Assembly: GCA_943355085.1 (NCBI GenBank)
Contig: CALREC010000012.1
Location: 1 to 9,411, forward strand
Length of the DNA stretch: 9,411 bases
Direction of reading: 5' to 3'
Source: Candidatus Altimarinota bacterium
GTDB taxonomy: Bacteria > Patescibacteriota > Gracilibacteria > BD1-5 > UBA2023
Positions 1-6,786 of the stretch are shown here, one piece after another (the first letter of the stretch is position 1; each line of letters opens with the position of its first letter). A program made the position numbers and the translations under genes. A model generated the notes under the pieces. It saw nothing but the letters and a program-made list of their open reading frames with translations, made no database searches and was not told the origin of the DNA.

Positions 1-416
1 TTGGCGTATGGACAGGAAATAAAAGTGGTGAAAATATGAAATGAGTCAGCGGAGCAACGGGGGCTGGAGAGATTTTTCGACGCATTGTATACGCTCTCGA
101 AAAAGAAGATACCAAAAAAATACCATGGAAAATTGCCGCACAGACACAACCCTATCTGACTATCACAAATCCTTTAGCGGGCTCTGTTTATAAAATGGAC
201 ACAGAGGGAAAGAAGGCAAAGCAAAAAATTCATCTCCATTTTGAAACCAATATACCGTATGACACAAGTATTTGGATGTTTAATGGAATAGAAATACCTG
301 GGGATTTTTTAGATCTCAAACCTGGGAATCATGAGGTGGAAGCAATCCTCATGAAAGATGGGGAAATTCTTCAAAAGAAGAAAAGTGTATTTCAAATAAT
401 TGGGTGAGAAATTTAG
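1..416 (+). CDS. pbpC: Penicillin-binding protein 1C-type, C-terminal fragment (5' end outside window)
   Basis: Only the last 137 residues are present; the glycosyltransferase domain, the catalytic Ser and the KTGT motif lie upstream of the window. The fragment opens with VWTGNKSGENMKGVSGATGA, the stretch that follows the KTGT box in class A PBP transpeptidase domains (family pattern VWvGN...gvSGatGA.PIf). A roughly 90-residue tail follows, with a WMFNG segment and an L.PG.HEVEA segment, which resembles the beta-sandwich BiPBP_C domain that ends PBP1C proteins. Class A PBPs polymerise glycan strands and cross-link peptidoglycan outside the cytoplasmic membrane. Two in-frame UGA codons (42-44 and 405-407) are read as Gly. 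The first gives the G of KGVSG, a conserved position. With UGA as Gly the frame ends at TAG 414-416. The family is sure; the PbpC subtype rests on the tail domain. Confidence 0.85.
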
Positions 417-710
417 TCCTCAGATTTTAGGAATAAGCCCCAAAATCCAGATTTTGTATAATGCGACGAAATAATACAAAAAATTTGTATTTTTAAGATT
501 TTTTCATACAATATTATCTCTTGTACAAATACATAGCTCTTGCGGACATATGTATTTATCTTCGATTTATTAATAGCTTTATAGCACACTTCATGTTTGT
601 TATAAGCTGTTCATGAGTTTTTTCTATCTTGAGTTTTTTCTCGTATCCGACTATTTTTCTGTTGCCGAAAAATACCTATACGCTCAAATGCCGATGGTAT
701 TAATCTCAAT

Positions 711-732
711 AAAACTCTCTTGTAGGGGTTTT
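711..732 (+). terminator. Terminator-like hairpin upstream of rnj
   Basis: AAAACTCT (711-718) can pair with GGGGTTTT (725-732) over 8 base pairs, two of them G-U, around a 6-base loop. It is followed by CTTCTTATTT. The layout resembles the clear terminator at 4875-4904. It could end read-through from pbpC or act as a leader structure. The wobble pairs and imperfect U tract keep confidence low. Confidence 0.35.
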
Positions 733-740
733 CTTCTTAT

Positions 741-769
741 TTAAGCAAGAACATGCTTTAATTTATACT
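741..769 (+). promoter_or_regulatory. Candidate promoter of rnj
   Basis: A good -10 box TATACT (764-769) sits 17 bases after a weak -35, TTAAGC (741-746). Transcription would start about 7 bases after the -10, leaving only around 13 bases before the ATG at 790. No Shine-Dalgarno sequence is visible in that space, so the mRNA would be nearly leaderless. Confidence 0.4.
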
Positions 770-789
770 GTTTTAACCAAAATTCATTT

Positions 790-2844
790 ATGACAGACAC
801 ACATACTCCATATAATGGAGAACCAAAACCAAACACAGGAGTTCCATCTCCTCAGACAGATCGTCCTGTTTCTCACTTCGATAAAAGACGTACAAGTACA
901 CACTCAGGACATAGTCACGCATCACATACATCCGATAACACCAAGCCTCATCACTCAAAGCATGCATCGGGTCATACGTCTCACGTGAGCGAACAGAAGA
1001 CTCGCCATTCAGGATCTGGGATACCACCAAAAAAATTTTTTGGTGGTATGAAGCAAAATCAGACAGACGAAAAACTCCTCCCAGGATCGAGCTATCTTTT
1101 CCCAATCAATAAAAGAAATAAGAAATCCTTCCCATTTTCAACACCCAAGCAAGCCATTCGAAAAAAAGACAATCCCATCGAACTTCGCCCAAAACCGATC
1201 GAAAAAGAAACTCTCCGCATTATCCCATTTGGAGGACTCGAACAAGTCGGATTGAATTGTATGGGATTTGAATACGGAAATGAGATTATAATCGTGGATA
1301 TGGGGCTTCAGTTTCCTGATCAGTATCAACATGGAGTTTCCTCAAGCATCCCAGACCTCACCTACGTTCACAACAAGAAAATCGTTGCCGTACTTATCAC
1401 TCACGGACACATCGACCATATCGGAGCGATCCCATTTCTCATGCGCCAGATAGGGAAACAAGTTCCTCTCTATGCAACCCCCATGGCTTACGAGCTCATA
1501 AAGATGAAGCAATCCGAGATCGATTACCAGCTCACTAATATTCAGGAATATCACCGCAATAAATCTGTGGTACTGAGTAATAATTTTACGGTAACTCCTT
1601 TTACAGTGGATCATTCTATTCCGGATAGTGTTTGACTTTGTATAGATACTCCGGTCGGACGATTTATCCATACAGGAGATTGGAAGTTTGATAAGCAACC
1701 ACTTCCACACCGTCCTTCTACCGATTACGAACTGTTGCAAAACTTTGGAGACCGTGGTGTAAGAGCACTCTTGTCTGATTCAACCAATGCCCACCTGGCA
1801 GGTTCGTCTATTTCTGAGTCTGAAGTGATCGGATCTATCGACGAGATATTTGTCGGTGCTAAGGCGCGTGTGATCACGGCAACATTTTCCTCTATCATCG
1901 ATCGTATTATCCTCATCATCGCAACTTCGGAAAAATTCTGACGAAAAGTTGTACTCCTCGGACGGGGGATGAATAACTATATGGATATAGCACTCAAGCT
2001 CGGATATGCCCGTCCTCAACCAGGAACACTCATAAGTATGGCCGAGGCCGACAAGCTTCCAGATGACCAAGTAACCATCTGTTGTACTGGAGCCCAGGGT
2101 GAGCGTTACGCGGCACTTATGCGGATCGCTACAGGAGAGTCATTTGATACCTCACTGAAACCCACAGATACCGTCGTCTTCAGTTCTTCGGTTATACCAG
2201 GAAATGAACGTTCTGTTCAGGGGCTTTTTGATATCATCATGGCACAAGGACCTCGAATATGTCAGTACAAAGAATCTCGCATACATGCGGGAGGACATGC
2301 TCAAGAGGAAGATACCAAGAAGATGATTTCTCTCATACGACCTGAAGTGTATGTTCCGATCTACGGATTTCCCTTTATGCTACATGGAAATGCTAAAAAT
2401 GCATATGATCTGGGATATGATGAAAACCATGTTCTTATAGGGAAAAATGGTCAGATTTTTGAATTTACCAAAGATGCATTTAAACTTACAAATATGTACG
2501 CACCACATCGACTCGTGACTGTGGACGGTAATATGATTGGATACACCAAAGAAGATTCTCTGCACGATCGGTTTCAGTTGTCCACAGGAGGAGCCATGGT
2601 TGTGAGTATTGCCAAAAAAAGTTGAGAATACCTGTATCAGTTTGATAATGTTTGACTCCCAAAGATATCAGAATTTCCACACTTGGAAAAACGTCTTGTT
2701 CAGCTACTGGATACCATTCTGGAATGAGATATAACAAAGTTTCGAGATGTAGAAGCACTCAAGAAGCATATCGCTAAAAAGATCGGAGATACGGTTTTTG
2801 ATGAAATTGCCAAGGAGCCACTTGTTATGGTGCTCGCACACTAA
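790..2844 (+). CDS. rnj: Ribonuclease J (metallo-beta-lactamase / beta-CASP RNase)
   Basis: 684 residues once five UGA codons (1633, 1939, 2623, 2653, 2725) are read as Gly; stop TAA. RNase J is a cytoplasmic 5'-3' exonuclease and endonuclease in mRNA decay and rRNA maturation. The catalytic region starts near residue 142 (LRIIPFGGLEQVGLNC). Metal-site motifs are HGHIDH (H205, H207, D209, H210), VDHSIPDS (H275) and HTGDWKF (D297). The beta-CASP part contains LLSDSTNA, CTGAQGE, VVFSSSVIPGN and IHAGGHA (H499, H503). UGA gives the Gly of DSVG and of FGRKV, positions that are Gly in Bacillus RNase J1. Two oddities stand out. The family motif PIHGEYR reads PIYGFPF, so the usual metal-ligand His is Tyr525. 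Residues 1-141 form an extra low-complexity extension rich in His, Ser and Lys, whereas typical RNase J is about 555 residues. The ATG at 790 lacks a Shine-Dalgarno sequence but fits the -10 box upstream. Confidence 0.95.
1021..1049. repeat. 29-base palindrome inside the rnj coding sequence
   Basis: ATACCACC plus six A (1021-1034) is exactly complementary to six T plus GGTGGTAT (1036-1049), with one unpaired base at 1035. It encodes residues 78-87 (IPPKKFFGGM), at the foot of the His-rich extension and upstream of the catalytic domain. In RNA it can form a long hairpin with a soft A-U top, and it resembles a terminator or an RNase-sensitive element. Its role is unknown. Confidence 0.7.
2804..2837. 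repeat. 34-base direct repeat, copy 1 (3' end of rnj)
   Basis: These bases are identical to 4345-4378, 1541 bases downstream. Weaker similarity continues past the perfect block, through the stop codon, to about 2852 and 4395. Copy 1 lies inside the intact rnj gene and encodes IAKEPLVMVLA. The two copies bracket the DUF4143 ATPase gene. Confidence 0.95.
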
Positions 2845-2855
2845 AACGATAATTG

Positions 2856-2884
2856 AAAATCCTCCCAAATTTGGGAGGATTTTT
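2856..2884. terminator. Bidirectional intrinsic terminator between rnj and the ATPase gene
   Basis: A perfect 28-base palindrome (2856-2883) has a core of CCTCCC pairing with GGGAGG, with A-tracts on the left arm and T-tracts on the right. It lies 12 bases after the rnj stop and just past the stop of the minus-strand ATPase gene at 2898. Because it is symmetrical it can terminate both converging transcripts. Confidence 0.9.
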
Positions 2885-2897
2885 CTAACCAATTTTC

Positions 2898-4163
2898 CTA
2901 CAAAAATACCTTATAAAAGGGTAAAACTTCGATATGTTTCCCATCTATGACCATACTTTCTTCTTGCTCAAAAGTAATGATTGTTGAGGATGTAACTTCA
3001 AATTTCTCCATAGCATCAATACATCCGAGTATCTCGCGATCTCGATTCTCCAGATTGAGATCATAACACACCTGATAAATAAGTTTGTGTTTATCATTGA
3101 CCAAAAAATCTGTTTCAGAACCATTTCTAAGGAAATATATACCTTCACCATGGCGCCTATAGAGCTCAGTAAATACCGTATTTTCAAGAAGTTTCCCATA
3201 ATTATCGCTGAATTTAAAACTCAGGGCATTGAGAAAGCCATTATCGATGAGGTAAAACTTCTTGAGAGTTTGTTTTTTGAAAGAGTGGTCAAATTTGGAA
3301 ACCGATTTTCCGAAGTAAATAGTATCGAGATGATCGAGAAAATCGTAGAGGATATTTTTATCAAACCGAAATCCCATCGACTGGAGGTCATGTCCGATTT
3401 TGTTGATGGAAAAATCCTTGGTGCTGGTCTGAAGGAGGAGTTTGACAAACTGCTTGAGAAGCACAGCATCCTTTACTTTATAGCGCTCCACGATATCATT
3501 ATAGAGCATGACATCGAAATATTCTTGGAGTGTTTTGACCTTGAGTTCCTCGTTCATCTCAGATACCTCAGGAAATCAGCCCCATTGTATGAATTCTCTC
3601 TGAAGAGAGACGAGTTTTGCCCGTTCTTTTGTGACATGTATATTAATTTTCTGATTTTTGAACGACAAAAATTCCTTGAAAGAGAGAGGGAGAAGTTCAT
3701 ATGATATACTGCGCCCACGAAGGGATGTGGAGATCTCCTTGGAGAGGAGTTTTGCATTACTTCCTGTTAAGAAGATATGTGTACTTACCTCATCATAGAG
3801 CCTACGAACAAACTTTTCCCAGTTATCAATATTTTGTATCTCATCGAAGAAAAAGTAGACATCTTTGAGATCCTCTCCATTGTAGAGCTCAAGATATGCA
3901 TCTATCAAAAGCTGCAAGTTGCCACCATCGATATCGATTCGCTCATCTTCAAAGTTTATGTACACAATACAAGTCTTCTCTACTCAGATCGAAAGTAGTT
4001 TCTCTATAATTCCAAACAGATAATAACTCTTTCCCGATCGTCTCGGTCAGATAATAGAGATGATTTTAGATGTATCCAGTTCAATTTGTAAATCTCGCTC
4101 TTTTATCGTGCGTATAGGTTTCGCATGGAAATCCGAGATGATTTGCTTGAATATATTTTTCAT
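2898..4163 (-). CDS. AAA-family ATPase with DUF4143 C-terminal domain
   Basis: 421 residues with three UGA codons read as Gly (4049-4047, 3986-3984, 3578-3576); stop TAG. The first UGA is Gly39, the opening residue of the Walker A motif GPRRSGKS (39-46). Walker B is VYFFFDEIQN, with D107 and E108. FLTGSNAKLLS fits the sensor region. FIQWGGFPEV, whose second Gly is UGA (Gly196), and EYFDVMLYNDIVERY are hallmarks of this family. The C-terminal DUF4143 part contains IDNGF, GSETDFLV and IYQVCYDL, as in the nuclease-like fold of these proteins, though catalytic activity cannot be claimed. The family is widespread, often multicopy and patchily distributed; its function is not established. The gene is a lone transcription unit with its own promoter, convergent with rnj, and lies between two copies of the rnj 3' end. 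ATG 4163 has no Shine-Dalgarno sequence but precedes all motifs at the usual distance. Confidence 0.93.
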
Positions 4164-4183
4164 AAGAAATCTTATTATTAATG

Positions 4184-4232
4184 TAGTTTCAAGAAACATT
4201 ATATATAATATTTCTGTAATTTCAAGAAATAA
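4184..4232. repeat. Pair of TTTCAAGAAA repeats at the ATPase promoter (possible operator)
   Basis: GTAGTTTCAAGAAACA (4184-4199) and GTAATTTCAAGAAATA (4217-4232) are direct repeats 33 bases apart, about three helical turns. Each core, TTTC-AA-GAAA, has palindromic arms of the kind bound by dimeric regulators. One copy overlaps the predicted -35 box and the other lies at the predicted start of transcription on the minus strand. This layout suits a repressor, but which protein binds is unknown. Confidence 0.5.
4198..4225 (-). promoter_or_regulatory. Candidate promoter of the ATPase gene
   Basis: On the minus strand TTGAAA (4225-4220) is followed after 16 bases by a perfect TATAAT (4203-4198). 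The predicted start is near 4190, leaving about 27 bases of leader before the ATG at 4163, with no visible Shine-Dalgarno sequence. The paired TTTCAAGAAA repeats overlap this promoter. Confidence 0.6.
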
Positions 4233-4344
4233 TATTTTTAATCAACGAAATTACTATATGTGGGGTTAGGGATTAACCCATACAGTATAGCATATATTTT
4301 AGTTTTTTAAAAAAAGTCCCCCAGGTTTTTACATTATGCCTGCC

Positions 4345-4385
4345 AAATTGCCAAGGAGCCACTTGTTATGGTGCTCGCGCATTAG
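4345..4385 (+). pseudogene. Remnant of an rnj 3' end (second copy of the 34-base repeat)
   Basis: Bases 4345-4378 match 2804-2837 exactly. In the rnj frame the remnant reads IAKEPLVMVLAH followed by TAG (4383-4385). It differs from the intact gene only at silent positions: GCG for GCA, CAT for CAC, and TAG for TAA. Similarity stops abruptly upstream of 4345. Silent-only change indicates descent from a functional rnj 3' end that drifted under selection, not a recent local copy of the neighbour. It marks the far border of the 1.5 kb segment holding the ATPase gene. Confidence 0.8.
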
Positions 4386-4419
4386 AATGCGATATACATT
4401 TGTAGATTCATAAAAAAAA

Positions 4420-4447
4420 TTGACAAATACATGAATAAGATTAGACT
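4420..4447 (+). promoter_or_regulatory. Candidate promoter of the small membrane protein gene
   Basis: A perfect -35 box TTGACA (4420-4425) is followed after 16 bases by TAGACT (4442-4447), a four-of-six match to TATAAT. The predicted start would place the hairpin at 4453-4472 at the very 5' end of the transcript. Confidence 0.45.
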
Positions 4448-4452
4448 CCCAA

Positions 4453-4472
4453 TGTCAGTTTACAGACTGACA
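4453..4472 (+). promoter_or_regulatory. 5'-UTR hairpin before the small membrane protein gene
   Basis: TGTCAGT (4453-4459) pairs perfectly with ACTGACA (4466-4472) around the loop TTACAG. It lies about 40 bases before the Shine-Dalgarno sequence and is not followed by a T tract, so it is not a terminator. It could protect the transcript's 5' end or serve as a protein site. Confidence 0.45.
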
Positions 4473-4514
4473 CGGCTATTAGTTAAGTATTTCTTGTTCA
4501 GCTGTAAATAGATT

Positions 4515-4521
4515 AAAGGAG
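4515..4521 (+). promoter_or_regulatory. Shine-Dalgarno sequence AAAGGAG
   Basis: AAAGGAG sits 6 bases before the ATG at 4528, a canonical distance, and fixes the start. It is the only strong ribosome binding site seen before any gene in this window. Confidence 0.85.
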
Positions 4522-4527
4522 AATTTT

Positions 4528-4842
4528 ATGAATACCGTACTCTTATCTCTCTGGTTATTTTTAGGAATTTTTGTTTTATTGATACTGCCCTCACGGGGGT
4601 TTAGGCCAGATTCTAGAAAATGGAGGAATTTTTGGTACAAGATGGGTGCATGTATCGAGATAGTTTTCGTGTTCATATCGGAATATATTATTTTTCATGT
4701 ATGGCAAGATTATCAGCTTAGTTCGGGCCCCATGGATGCGTCTGTAAGTATTTTACAAGGCATGATCATCAGTCTAAGCGCTATAATTGTCGCATGGTTT
4801 ATTATTCCGAATACATGGTCTCGTATGCGACTATATTCATAA
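4528..4842 (+). CDS. Small three-helix membrane protein, unknown function
   Basis: 104 residues, not recognised as a named family. Three hydrophobic segments are visible: about residues 3-21 (LWLFLGIFVLLILP), 40-58 (CIEIVFVFISEYIIF) and 73-94 (ILQGMIISLSAIIVAWFI). A basic, Trp-rich loop (RPDSRKWRNFWYK, 26-38) separates the first two. By the positive-inside rule that loop is probably cytoplasmic, which would place the N-terminus outside. The start is set by AAAGGAG six bases upstream, and the gene ends with TAA ahead of a strong terminator, so it forms a single-gene unit. None of its five glycines uses UGA, unlike the larger genes here, and the strong Shine-Dalgarno sequence is also unlike its neighbours. 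Both would fit acquisition from a standard-code donor, though a short gene may lack UGA by chance. Confidence 0.8.
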   Translation: MNTVLLSLWLFLGIFVLLILPSRGFRPDSRKWRNFWYKMGACIEIVFVFISEYIIFHVWQDYQLSSGPMDASVSILQGMIISLSAIIVAWFIIPNTWSRMRLYS

Positions 4843-4874
4843 AAATTATAGGTATTCTAGATTTTCTGTTTAAT

Positions 4875-4904
4875 AAAACCCCTACTCTTGGAGTAGGGGT
4901 TTTT
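4875..4904. terminator. Strong intrinsic terminator, probably bidirectional
   Basis: A perfect 13-base stem (4875-4887 with 4891-4903, AAAACCCCTACTC on the left) closes a 3-base loop and runs into five T on the plus strand. It lies 33 bases after the stop of the small membrane protein gene. On the minus strand the same stem ends in TTTTATT, and it lies about 70 bases after the der stop, so it probably ends both transcripts. Confidence 0.92.
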
Positions 4905-4973
4905 ATCAATATTCATGAACATGATTTGAGCTGCTTAAGGCCCATTTTTATGGTCATGCGTTCGAATAATCAA

Positions 4974-6677
4974 TTATAAGACATCCTCACTTGTTTGTGT
5001 TATTTTTTTCCGACTCTTTTTCTCTATTTTTTCTCACTTCGGTGCGGATTTTTTCTCACTTTTTCGCTCGAGTTGTTCTCGATTCTTGGCTTTTTCTTCA
5101 TGATGACGCTCAGCATCATCTTTAAGACGTTCATCTTTCAATCCTCCTCATTTTTTAAATATACTTTCTCGACCCTTGAGCTCTAGGATTATAGGAGTTC
5201 CTACAAATCAGAAAAATTCACGAATACGGTTTTCCATATAACGTCGGTATGAAAAGTGAAAATGACTTTCATTATTTACAGATATCATGAATTTTGGTGG
5301 ATTTATATCTACCTGAGAACCGTAGTATATCTTTGGCTTATGTGCCTTTCTATTCCCAGTCGGTGCATGTTGGTAGGTAATTTGTGAGAGAAAGTCGTTA
5401 AAGACTCCGGTTTTCACTCGCTTATTCCGCTCATCTCTGATTTTGAAAGCTATGTCGAGAATATTGTCGATACGTTTTCCATCAACTGCAGAGGTAAATA
5501 CTGGTGTGACATAGGAAATAAAATCAAATTCATGATTGATATATTCGATATATCGATTCATGATGGTAGTTCCAGAATAACGCTCGTCAGTACTAGACAT
5601 CTCAGGTGCTCGATTGTTTGGTTTGGTTGGAGACTCTGGGAGTGGCGGAAGCTTATTTCAACGTCCCTTGAGTTTACGTGCTTTTTCTTCCTCCGATCTT
5701 ACACGATCTGCTGCTTTTTGTGCCTCTCTCTGTTCAAGAGTTTGAACCGTTGGACGAGCGAGGATCTTGTCCCATTTGTTACACACGAGGATGATCCCCT
5801 TTTTTTCCTCCAGTGCTCGTTCTACGACGTGTTTATCTTGCGATGTAATTCATTCGTCTGCATCTATAACTATCGCCACAAGATCAGCACGCGTAATAGA
5901 TCTCTCAGAACGCATCACGCTCCATTGTTCGAGGTTGGCACTTCCGATTTTCCCAGACCTCCGAATACCAGCTGTATCTATGAGGACAATTTTCTCACCA
6001 TTCCACTCTACAATAGAGTCGATACTATCTCGAGTGGTTCCTGGCATATCTCTCACCATAGCACGATTGGTTCCAGTGAGTGCATTTATCAGACTTGACT
6101 TACCAACATTCGGACGACCTATTATAGCAAGCTTGAGCATACCATCATCATATATAGCTTCTTCGTAATTGTATCCCCCTTCCTTTAGAGAATGTACCAT
6201 GGCAAGCTTGAGTATATCAAGTCCTCGGTCATGGGCAGTACTGGTGATAACAAAATCATCGAAACCAAGCGCGGCGAGTGCATATGCCTCGTTCATTCGT
6301 TCGATATTATCTGCTTTATTTGCGACTATGATAACTTTCTTTCAGGATTTTCTGAGAAGCTTCGCGATTTCTTCATCAAGAGAGGTGAGTTTATCATATT
6401 CAAGAACGAAGAGTATGAGATCAGACCTGGAGATAGATTCTTGTACACGATTGCGTATATCCGTGAGTATCTCATCATCTGCTCCGATGGTGATACCTCA
6501 GGAGTCAGCGAGGATATAGGATATATGATTATCTTCATCGTGCATTTGGTATTCAACAATATCGCGTGTTGTGTTTTCCATATCGGAAACAATGGCGATT
6601 TTATGACCAGAAAGGACATTAAAAAGACTGGATTTCCCAACATTGGGACGTCCGACAATAGTGATGCGTGCTATCAT
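4974..6677 (-). CDS. der: Ribosome-assembly GTPase Der (EngA)
   Basis: 567 residues with seven UGA codons read as Gly (first bases at 6500, 6344, 5852, 5660, 5210, 5150, 5036); stop TAA. Der carries two GTPase domains and a KH-like domain and acts in 50S subunit maturation. G domain 1 has P-loop GRPNVGKSS (9-17), DSGG (58-61, first Gly from UGA) and NKAD (120-123). G domain 2 has GRPNVGKSS (187-195), MPGTTRD, DTAG, EGITSQD (Gly276 from UGA), NKWD (300-303) and TSA (395-397). The KH part shows [31 protein letters not shown] and GTPI. Typical Der is about 435-490 residues. The surplus is a charged then proline-rich insert of about 60 residues between NKWD and TSA, and a Lys/Glu-rich C-terminal tail of about 60 residues. 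Switch I of domain 1 reads MENTTRD in place of the usual PGVTRD pattern. The start at 6677 lacks a Shine-Dalgarno sequence but gives the standard short lead into the P-loop. Confidence 0.96.
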
Positions 6678-6704
6678 AATAAATGAGATTGATAACTAAG
6701 AAGA

Positions 6705-6735
6705 ATATAAAAAATGCTACACAATGAGCATTTTT
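6705..6735 (-). terminator. Intrinsic terminator after the exported-protein gene
   Basis: AAAAATGCT (6710-6718) pairs with AGCATTTTT (6727-6735), a 9-base stem with an 8-base loop. On the minus strand the stem runs into a T-rich end (TTTATATT). It lies about 50 bases beyond the stop of the gene at 6787-7359 and before the der start, so der probably has its own promoter. Confidence 0.65.
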
Positions 6736-6786
6736 CTTTTATATGATGATGAGTATAGTGAAAAGACGAGAAAAAGCAAAAAGAAT

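Larger units (their letters stand above)
417..789. other. Intergenic region between pbpC and rnj, AT-rich with small hairpins
   Basis: I see no convincing gene here even with UGA read as Gly. Visible structures are: an inverted repeat with arms 474-480 and 484-490 (ATACAAA/TTTGTAT) followed by a T-rich stretch, possibly a weak terminator for pbpC; an inverted repeat with arms 527-535 and 549-557 (AAATACATA/TATGTATTT, 13-base loop); and a direct repeat of TGAGTTTTTTCT at 614-625 and 630-641. The terminator-like hairpin at 711-732 and the promoter at 741-769 are listed separately. Confidence 0.5.
4164..4527. other. Intergenic region between the ATPase gene and the small membrane protein gene
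   Basis: This stretch carries the minus-strand promoter and paired repeats of the ATPase gene (4184-4232), a hairpin with arms 4263-4268 and 4274-4279 (GGGTTA/TAACCC), a T6A7-type run, the rnj 3'-end remnant (4345-4385), and then the plus-strand promoter, hairpin and ribosome binding site of the small membrane protein gene. GTAATTTC (4217-4224) also has an inverted partner GAAATTAC at 4247-4254. No further gene is seen. Confidence 0.6.

Noticed and set aside
788..1105. Minus-strand ORF opposite the 5' part of rnj
   Set aside because: It is a shadow of the His-rich coding region with no recognisable motif and no separate promoter.
1633..1635. Selenocysteine or UGA-to-Trp reading
   Set aside because: The positions match Gly in known families, not Cys or Trp, and Trp is encoded by UGG in these same genes (for example NKWD of Der).
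1633..2625. rnj, der, the kinase and the ATPase as pseudogenes broken by nonsense mutations
   Set aside because: Every break is a UGA, the frame never changes, the motifs continue across the breaks, and many UGAs sit on conserved glycines. Recoding explains all of them.
3087..3704. Long plus-strand ORF of about 205 codons opposite the ATPase gene
   Set aside because: The minus strand carries clear AAA/DUF4143 motifs across this region. The plus frame is an antisense shadow with no family resemblance.
4300..4344. Terminator-like run of A/T around GTCCCCCAGG
   Set aside because: The arms do not pair well in either strand, so it is not called a terminator.
4945..4975. Possible tRNA fragment around GTTCGAAT
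   Set aside because: No acceptor stem, anticodon arm or matching T-arm could be found around it.
5532..6686. Plus-strand ORFs opposite der
   Set aside because: Der motifs on the minus strand are continuous and complete; the plus frames are antisense shadows.
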